From Ricinus communis (Eukaryota; Streptophyta; Magnoliopsida; Malpighiales; Euphorbiaceae), in the NCBI RefSeq assembly GCF_019578655.1, contig NC_063257.1:806001-870000 (forward strand): a DNA stretch of 64,000 nucleotides, in the 5' to 3' direction. This document shows positions 56,238 to 64,000 of this stretch, in pieces (position 1 is the stretch's first letter; each line of letters opens with the position of its first letter). A program made the translations under genes and the position numbers. A model generated the notes under the pieces. It ran no database searches. It saw only the letters and a program-made list of their open reading frames with translations, and had not been told where the DNA came from.

Positions 56238-58124
56238 TAGTATGTTCCATCACTCTAATTCAAATACCCATATAGAAAATTGACTGTATTTAGAAAAGAA
56301 AAGAGTGGAATACATGGCGCGAAAAGCGAATGGTATCAGTTAAAATCGAATATACAGAAAATGGCAAAAGAGTTGAGTGGAGCCCTAGCATTCGGTTTTT
56401 ATGTCTTGACAGGCTTCCAATCTTACAGCTCTAATGGGCCTAAACGACTAAGCGTTCTATTTGCGCAGAGCAGAGTGCAACTTTCTTCTTCTTTTTTTTT
56501 TTTTTTTTCTTTCTTTCTTTATTAAAACTTGAGAAATTGGAAGTATCCTTTCGAAAAGAGAAAAAAAAAATATTAATAAAAGAAAATGATTGTCTTTGTT
56601 TGGATATTTCTTTTTAATGGTGCTTGGATTTTTTCTTTTTTAAAAAACTCTGGCATTCTATTTATCATTTTTGAAGTATTAATTTAAATTTATTGTCATT
56701 TAGCTCTTGAGGTTTTAAGAAAGATTTATCTATAAATAGAATATTTTAGTACATACATTAAGTTGAACCGAGGTTAATTTTATATATGTAAATTTTTTAA
56801 AATAAGCAATGAAAATGACCTCTATGGTCAAACTGAACAAATCTAACTACTTACCAAAATATAATTAGTATAATTACGTTTCTAACCAGCTAATTTTATG
56901 TACTGCCCCGATTGGATTTTTTAACTAATTTAGTTAATTATTACTATTTTGAGAATTGAAACAACTTGGATTCACACCAAAATCTGTTGAAAGTACATAT
57001 TTCTATAATTTTTTATGAGATTGGTCCAACAGTAAACCGTGAAAATAATTTTCATAGTGGAGAAACAAAACTAAAATTATTAATTAAATCTTACATTTTG
57101 TAATTTTTAATAATTTTATTTAATTATTTTAAAATTTTAAAACGAATATCAATTGCTTCCATTCGTTTTTACAGTGACAAAGTTAAAATTTTTGTTTGCG
57201 AGAAAGATGACATGTAAAATTACTGTGCTTATTGGAAAACTTTAAATTTTTGTCTTGGTGGTGCTATTTTGACCATTGCAATCGACGTGTGGTCATCTTT
57301 TCTGATTATCCTTCTTTGTTTTCGAGACCCATTTACCTACCGGAGGACCGGATGTGTTCGTGATATATGATATCAGTGCTTTCTTGCTAAAATATTTCTC
57401 TTCACAGACCAGTCGAGCTTTTTATTTGGAAGGCCAAAACAAACCTTCAGTTTGGATAATGGATAAATACAAGAAAAACCCGCATAAGATACATTGACTA
57501 GCATTTAAAATACTATACCCACTCAAAAAAAAAAAAAAAGAGATACATTAGCATTATACGGCTTTAATAATCTCTGATAAGCCAATAGTGTGCTTCTCTT
57601 TCCCTCTGATGATCCTGTTTAATGAATAATGCAAAGCTCAACACATGTGCACTGGAGTGCACTAGATACCAATCCTAAAAGCCTATATCTTCTTACAGAT
57701 GTACCTAAGATATGGTCAGACGTGTTTCAGAAGAAGAAGAGCAAGTGCATGTCAACGTTTGGTACAAAAGAGAGTAGAAAGAAAAAGAGAACGAAATCAA
57801 AGCTTTACCATCCAGCTGCAGAAATGTCAGGCTTCGAATGACACGAGAGAAGAGAGAGACAGAGAAAAGTAAGCATGTATGGTAGTAGAGTGTAATAATA
57901 TGCATATATAGCTATAGCCTGTGATATTAATAGCTTCGCCTTAAGTCAGTCTCTGGTTGGGTTGGCCATTCAAAAATGACCCAGATAAAGCCAATTTTGT
58001 ATAACCGTTACCTCCCACGCGTCACTTCTCTTCTTTAATTCTTGCTTTGCTCCAGTCTTATACACTCTTAATTACTATCTTATCTTTGGAATCATCATTA
58101 TACTTTTTTCTCTTTCTTGTTATT

Positions 58125-58162
<38 letters not shown>

Positions 58163-58177
58163 GGCGACGGAGATATA
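56238..58177. other. Divergent intergenic PPR / ARID-HMG
   Basis: 1.9 kb holding both promoters. It contains a T-tract near 56490-56520 and a (CT)n leader repeat just before the ARID-HMG start (58131-58159). No conserved ORF. Confidence 0.5.
58131..58159. repeat. (CT)n in the 5' leader of ARID-HMG
   Basis: About 14 TC/CT units ending 18 bp before the start codon. CT-rich leaders are common in plant genes. Confidence 0.85.
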
Positions 58178-60857
58178 ATGTCGCCGGCGACTAAGAAAAT
58201 TGCTCTTGATCATGAAGTAGAAAAGACCAGGCATTATCCTACTCCTCTTGCTTCTCATGATAAAATTGTTGAAGACCCCATTACTTTCTGGGACACTCTT
58301 AGGCGCTTTCATTCTCTTATGAGTACTAAGTTTATGTAAGTCTCTCGCTTCTTTCTCTTCTTTCTAATCGATTTATTCTTGGGTTTTCTTCCTTTGATTA
58401 ATTTTTTTTTTGGCATATCAAGCTTGCTTTATGTATTCACATGTGAACTTGACAAAACGAATAAAGGATCGATCTTTATAATATGTAACTTTGACTGATA
58501 GTTTTGGTTATCATTCTGGTTATATATTTTTAAGGATTCCTGTGATTGGAGGGCGGGAGCTAGATTTGCATATATTATATGTAGAGGCTACAAAAAGAGG
58601 TGGTTATGAGAAGGTTCGCCTGTGTTAATATTAAATAATTTTTATGTATATATACTTTACATGTTATCATGCAAACAAGAAGTATCGACCTTTCACCAAA
58701 AATGAAAATGATTTGTAGGTTGTCGCAGATAAGAAATGGAGGGAAGTGGGTTCTGTATTTAAGTTCTCTCCAACAACAACAAGTGCCTCTTTTGTATTGA
58801 GAAAACATTATTTTGGCCTGCTTTACCATTATGAGCAAGTTCACTTCTTTAAGGTTCAAGGTCCTATGAGTTCTTCAGCAGGTAACTCAGTGGTCTTGGC
58901 TTATTGCTTCCTCTTTCTCTATTGCACGAGTTTTTCTGCATTGACTTCACTTATGGCACTTTGCTTTCTCTACCCTTTCTTTTTCTTTTTAAGTTCAATG
59001 TGTCGGAAATCATCTGGCTTTGTCTGTTCTCTCTCTTTGATCTAATCGGATTTATCAATTCTATTATTGCCTTGCAGCTGCATTTCCTGGAAACAGCACT
59101 TTATTTAGACCCGAATTAGCTATTGTGGAATATTCCCCTGAAGTGATAAAGCATCGCCCTGAACCACCAAGTGAAGGTGAGTTATTTGGTAATCCATCTC
59201 AATTTATTAATGCTTTTTATGAAATGTATGCGTCACTAGTCGCTTGGCGTAGTGGTGGCGACTATGTGGAGTCGTCTCAGAGTACTGAATCCGTTCCCCT
59301 GGACAAGGCGGATTACCCCCGACAGGAACAATAGAAGAGAAATGCATGTAATCGGATAAAAAGGGTTCCAGCCACACACACAAATGTTGCATTTTATTTC
59401 AGCCCCATAATATTCTTTGTCAGGTTAGTTAAATAGTAGGTTGTGATATGTTTGGAATTACAGTTATAGGCAAGATATTTGATAGTGAAATGTCTATAAT
59501 TTGATGTGAAAGTGGGTACTTTGGTGATTTCTGATACTCCCTGTCCCTGTTCTTGTGGTCCCACCACTACATTTATCTTCTAATTCATATATATATATAG
59601 TCCATGGTGTTTTGAAACTTTTCTTACTCGCTAGTTGTTCCTATCTATGATATGATGGTTGTTCTATCGATAGTATAAACATTTATCAAACACCTCATGC
59701 ATCATACTAAAATCAATATCAATACGAATATTTCGATTCCAGTCCACAGGCACAACAGTTTTGAAGTTTTAGTTTTATGTTATAGGAGTCATATCATCCT
59801 TCCTGCAGCAGTTTCAGACCCCATTCTACCATGATTCTCATTCCTTTGTCATTCGTTTTGATGGGAACTCATGTCTGTTTCTGGAGAACTGCTACATATA
59901 AGGAGTGAATCATGCCTTATTACCGCTATGAGAAGTTACATGGGAGATCGCAACAGTTAATATGAAAATTACTGGTTATATTTTTGTCAGTTATCAATTA
60001 GTGTTGCCAAGAAGCAAAATACAGATCTCTGCCTGAGGAGAGAATGTAATTAAAGGAGTTTTTCTTTTTAAGCATATTCATCAGCCACATTATAACTATA
60101 ATTTTATAATTAGTTGTTTACTGAAAACGAAAATCATTATCCTATGCAGGGTCCTCATCTTTCTCAGCTCTTGGAACTATTGATGGGAAATTCGATTGTG
60201 GTTATCTAGTGTCTGTGCGAGTGGGTTCCGAGGTTCTCAGTGGAGTACTTTACCATCCGGACCAGCCACAGCACTCATTTTCTTCTATTTCCCAATGTAA
60301 TGATAATGCCTTAATTCCATATACTGGCAGCCGGAGACGGGACCATTCTGCTCGTCGTCGCCGGAGGAGAAGCAGAAGAGCAGGGGATCCTAGCTACCCA
60401 AAACCCAACAGAAGTGGTTACAACTTTTTCTTTGCTGAAAAGCACTACAAGCTCAAATCTCTTTACCCAAATAGAGAGAGAGAATTTACAAAAATCATTG
60501 GTCAATCATGGAGTAATCTGAGTGCGGAGGAGAGGATGGTAAGTTCAAAAGAGAATAAAAGATACAGTTGCATTGTGTATAATTTATGACGCGTCTCTTA
60601 ACATCTGATAAAAAACACGTTTCTTTTAAAAATCATTAGAGCTGCCAGTTCTTCCGGCACCAAAATGGATTTCCAAAAATATTGCATATCTCAGGTCGAT
60701 GTTCCCATTTCACAGTTTATTTATGCAGGTTTACCAGAATATTGGATTGAAAGACAAAGAAAGATACAAGAGAGAGTTGAAAGAGTACAAAGAGAGACTG
60801 AAGCTTAGAGAGACCATGGAATTAGAACTCCAGAAGTTGGGAATTGATTCAAGCTAG
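58178..60857 (+). CDS. ARID-HMG box protein, 6 exons
   Basis: Plant-specific nuclear DNA-binding protein with two domains. Exons 58178-58335, 58535-58613, 58719-58881, 59078-59176, 60150-60538, 60729-60857 join in phase to give 338 residues. The ARID/BRIGHT domain covers about residues 33-124 (FWDTLRRFHSLMSTKFMIPV, IGGRELDLHILYVEATKRGG, WREVGSVFKFSPTTTSASFV). An Arg-rich run follows (ARRRRRRSRR, about residue 235), a likely nuclear signal. The HMG box covers about 246-320 (PNRSGYNFFFAEKHYKLKSL, FTKIIGQSWSNLSAEERM, KDKERYKRELKEYKERL). From memory, Arabidopsis At1g76110 has the same length and is in the same syntenic block. Intron 4 is the longest (973 bp). It is intact. Confidence 0.93.
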
Positions 60858-62919
60858 AGAATATATTGCTTTTTGTGACTTTAAAAATCCATGTATATGA
60901 AGATATAAAATTAATGTTTTAATTTTCGATAGAACAGTACTGATTTGATAGAAGTTGGTGCATATGATCGATTGGTATAACCTGCTCTAGTCATCCATCC
61001 TCGATATATATCTTTATCTTTGCTTTAGCTCACTTGTTTCAAGTGATTCAACTTTTTTATTTTATTTTGGAACATAAGTGATTCATCATCAATTCCTAAT
61101 GTGCCTAAAAACTAAAAACTTGCATTAAGAAAATGCTAACATCCCTTAATATTTATGTAATGTAATATTATCCTAGACAAACAGCTACACCATCTTGAAT
61201 TCCAGGTTTTCAGCCATAAGAATGATCACCGCATTCATAAAATGTGCATGATCATTAAGGAAATGAAAACAAATTACTAATAGGTAGCTAAATCCTCGCA
61301 GTTGTTTTATCTAACTGTAATTCGTGCAGTGTTGTAAAGTCTTCACTAGAATGGTGCTTGAAGACCTTAAACTTGATTTCTTAATAGAATGTGATTAGCA
61401 GATTACTAGTCAAGACATTGCAGAGAAGTCCTTTACTGATACAGTGAAAATCAAGGAAAAGAAACCGCATTCCTTGAAAATCAATTCCAATTAATTCCCG
61501 GATGAAAATAACTATTACAACTGGGTTCTAAGCACTCTCCTTGTTGCTACATAGTCCTACATATTACCTGGCAGGAAGACAGATGAGACCATGTTTTACT
61601 CTGAACAAAGCATCGAGGCTCTCACTGTGCCACTTCTCCCACATCTTCAGCATAAAGGTTCTCACTATACCATAAAAGATCTGATAGACATGTCCCAAAA
61701 GCCAAAAATTAGAAGCCAGAGCCCCTGTGAACATGAAAACTGATGGTGAAGGAGACCGATGAAATGAGATATAGAGATTGTACACCAGAGAGCCGCAAAG
61801 CTAAGTCAACGAATACAGTGACCATGCAAGTAAATGATATTTTGCAGCACATCCCATCGGACGACTAGGTGCATGTCGACCAATATGATGTGCGGAAAGA
61901 ACAAAACAGATGTTCACAGATGCAAATGTTGGGCAGGTTAAAAAGGTTAGGCAGTGTCACAACCCTTAAGCACGAGATGGAACCATTAGTTTTAACACAA
62001 GTTTGTTCTTGACAAAGGAAGGCAATCAACTTGCTTTAAGCGACAAATCAGGTTTGAACCACCAAGGGACTGACTAACCGCACTTTCAAGATCCCAAGAA
62101 ATTTCTTTTTCTTTTATAAAAAAGATCCCAGGAAATGAAAAATAATAAGGCCAACAAGTGTAATTTGAAAATAAGTTAGAATTTTAATCAATAAGAGAAT
62201 GAGCATTTTTAAGTAGAGGACAGTTATGTAATTTACACTAAAATTAGAGATGGAGGGAAAAATCTTCATTCCAAGGGTAAGAAATTGTCTTTGCAAAATC
62301 TGATAATTTCAAATATTAACGTCAATATCTCAAAATGACTTATTAGATACTTGTACAAATTAATTATCAACTATTAATTGTCAGTTATTAGTTATTAACT
62401 ATACCACTGTTAAAAATTACTTAAATTCTCTAAACTATTGAATAGTTGAGATAAAGTAGAAATATATTCAACCCAAAACCTAATACTACGTTTTAGTTAA
62501 TCAATTTACACACTTATTACTCCATCACCTTGAATCTCACATGAGTTAATTGGGTGGTGCTTGACTAATACCCATTGTTAAAAACATATTGCCATTCTGT
62601 TTTCAATTATATAAGTGTACAAGATGTCTAATGTAACATCAATTCCATAAGTGGACTATGAATACATATTGCCATCCTTAGATAATGGGATTATCTCCCA
62701 TTCTAATCTAGTGTGGGACATGTTTATCAACACTTTGCAGGTGATACAGGCCCATAATATTGTTTTATGCTATTATTGGATCAATTGGAAGACAAAGTCA
62801 TAGTTAAAAATAATAATAATGAAAATTTGAAACATAGTCGAGCAGACAAAAGATGCGAGAATAGCAACACTACAACTACTACTGGAGCAAATGAAGCTAG
62901 TTGCAAGACCCACCAAAGT
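60858..62919. other. Intergenic ARID-HMG / GST
   Basis: 2.1 kb, convergent 3' ends. No conserved gene. A 73-codon minus-strand frame at 61564-61785 is unrecognised. Confidence 0.5.
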
Positions 62920-63780
62920 TCAACGACTTTTCTGCATCTGAACCACCTTCTTCCACGATTCCCTACTAGAAATCTCACTCCACCATCTACCCACATTCTT
63001 CCTTGAAGTAAAAAGCTCTCCTTTATCAGTTGCAGCCACAACGTATTGGGTGTTGGGCAAGTGAGAAAGATCAGCCAAAGAAAATTCATCCCCTGCCAAG
63101 AAACGACTCTCACCGAGCCTCTTTTCGTATATATCCAGCAGTTTTCCCAGCTTCTCTTCATTTTGCTTGATTAGGCCTTCATCTTGAGGGATCTTCATTC
63201 TAGGCGCGAATGCTAGCTGAAACACTAGAGCTCCACTTGGCGGGTTAAAGCTCTGCCCCTCAGCTTCTAGCCACTGGTCTATTGATGCTTTTGCCAATGG
63301 ATTTGTCCCATACAATCCCTTGTTTCCTTTATCTGCATGCTTCTCACATATGTAGCGACATATTGCTCTTGACTCTAGAATGAAATCAATCCAAAATTAG
63401 AATTACCATTTTTAAGAGATAACAATCAAGGGATTCAGATGGTTTTGATCAGAAGAAATTATATATTTACCGAAGAGTGAGATGCTTTCATCTTGAAAAG
63501 CTGGTACTTGGCCAAAGGGCTGTTATAAGGGTCGAGAACTAGGATAAGCAGTGCATTCACTGTAGCAACAGAGAGACAAAGGAAATGGCAAGAAAGACAA
63601 TAACTATGGACAAGAATAATTACGGACCTGAATCTTGAGGAAATCAGGCTTCTTGTGCTCGCCTTTGGACATGTTAACGGGAATGAGCTGAAAATCCACA
63701 TCTTTCTCAAGGAGACAAGCCAAAACCCTAGAGACAGCAGTGGATAATGGCGGTCCGTACACCTTCACTGGAGTTGCCAT
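62920..63780 (-). CDS. Glutathione S-transferase, phi class, 3 exons
   Basis: Conjugates glutathione to electrophiles or carries flavonoids; cytosolic. Exons in transcript order 63780-63628, 63519-63471, 63374-62920 join in phase to give 218 residues. The N-terminal thioredoxin-like domain has VYGPPLSTAVSRVLACLLEK (likely catalytic Ser about 13), then NMSKGEHKKPDFLKIQPFGQ and VPAFQDESISLFGESRAI, the glutathione-binding motifs. The C-terminal domain has YEKRLGESRFLAGDEFSLAD and WWSEISSRESWKKV. The intron positions are those of plant phi GSTs. It resembles the GSTF9-12 branch, but I cannot assign an ortholog. It is intact. Confidence 0.92.
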
Positions 63781-64000
63781 TGGGTTTGGAAGTTCGGATC
63801 GGTAAATGGTAAGCTTGACTCTGGCCTTGGTTTTTGTTTATTTGTATCTCATTTCTCGTTTTATCTGTTTCATTTTCAACCACACAAAAAGGAAGCTTGC
63901 GGAGCTGCCACTACTTTACTCTTTATCCCTTGCTTAAGGTAGTTGGCCAAGAAGGTCCACCAAGTACCAACTCCCAATACCCAAAATAGGCTTATATCAT
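63781..64000. other. Promoter-side sequence of the GST gene
   Basis: 220 bp upstream of the GST start codon, cut by the window end. Nothing specific is recognised. Confidence 0.4.

Noticed and set aside
57629..57841. 70-codon frame upstream of ARID-HMG
   Set aside because: No motif, in the promoter region of a divergent pair; chance frame.
61564..61785. 73-codon minus-strand frame (ends HSESLDALFRVKHGLICLPAR, in two parts by eye)
   Set aside because: No family recognised, no splice partners found; cannot be supported as a gene.
1..64000. tRNA genes, rRNA, CRISPR arrays, bacterial-type operons
   Set aside because: No tRNA T-arm/anticodon pattern, no rRNA, no spacer-repeat arrays; the window is a plant nuclear segment.

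Overview
The window is nuclear DNA of a flowering plant, most likely a eudicot of the rosid type. The genes have many short GT-AG introns, the intergenic DNA is AT-rich, and the families are plant-specific: PRONE RopGEF, PLS-class PPR proteins, ARID-HMG, phi-class GST and MIR394. I cannot name the species from the sequence. Gene models were assembled by hand from splice sites, reading phase and family conservation, so they lack UTRs and isoforms.

Layout, left to right. PUS10 tRNA pseudouridine synthase (467-6067, +, 15 exons) converges on a prolyl oligopeptidase (6335-10049, -, 12 exons). A RopGEF gene follows (11599-14796, +); its PRONE domain carries a 42-bp in-frame tandem duplication and a TCTG doubling that breaks the frame. 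The MIR394 hairpin lies at 17614-17740 (-). A gene-poor stretch (18-27 kb) holds a recent 294-bp tandem duplication. Next are an AMY2-type alpha-amylase (27194-31377, -, 12 exons) and, divergently, an intronless E-class PPR gene (32323-34449, +). A 5.15-kb Ty1/copia LTR element (34774-39924, -) with TSD AGATT sits inside an older broken RNase H (RVT_3) fragment. A 1.1-kb Mutator-like non-autonomous element (41264-42380) with a perfect 9-bp TSD lies just upstream of a TruA-family pseudouridine synthase (42665-44498, +). Then come an F-box/DUF295 gene (45083-46291, +), a small SEC14/CRAL-TRIO gene (48141-49151, -), a decayed root-cap-family pseudogene (52999-53810, +), an intact DYW PPR gene (54381-56237, -), an ARID-HMG gene (58178-60857, +) and a phi GST (62920-63780, -).

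Gene order is the main structural message. From memory, Arabidopsis has two related chromosome 1 segments: At1g76110-76140 (ARID-HMG, TruA-type, AMY2, MIR394A, POP) and At1g20360-20410 (F-box, TruA-type, MIR394B, POP, PUS10). This window carries the union of both sets in the same order, as expected for a segment whose duplicates were later thinned differently. The order also supports the MIR394 call independently of its sequence.

There is no operon-like or gene-cluster logic. The genes are housekeeping or regulatory: tRNA modification, peptide and starch breakdown, ROP signalling, organelle RNA editing. I see no CRISPR, rRNA or tRNA genes. The most notable points are MIR394 in its syntenic block, the damaged RopGEF, and a set of recent insertions and duplications with intact footprints.
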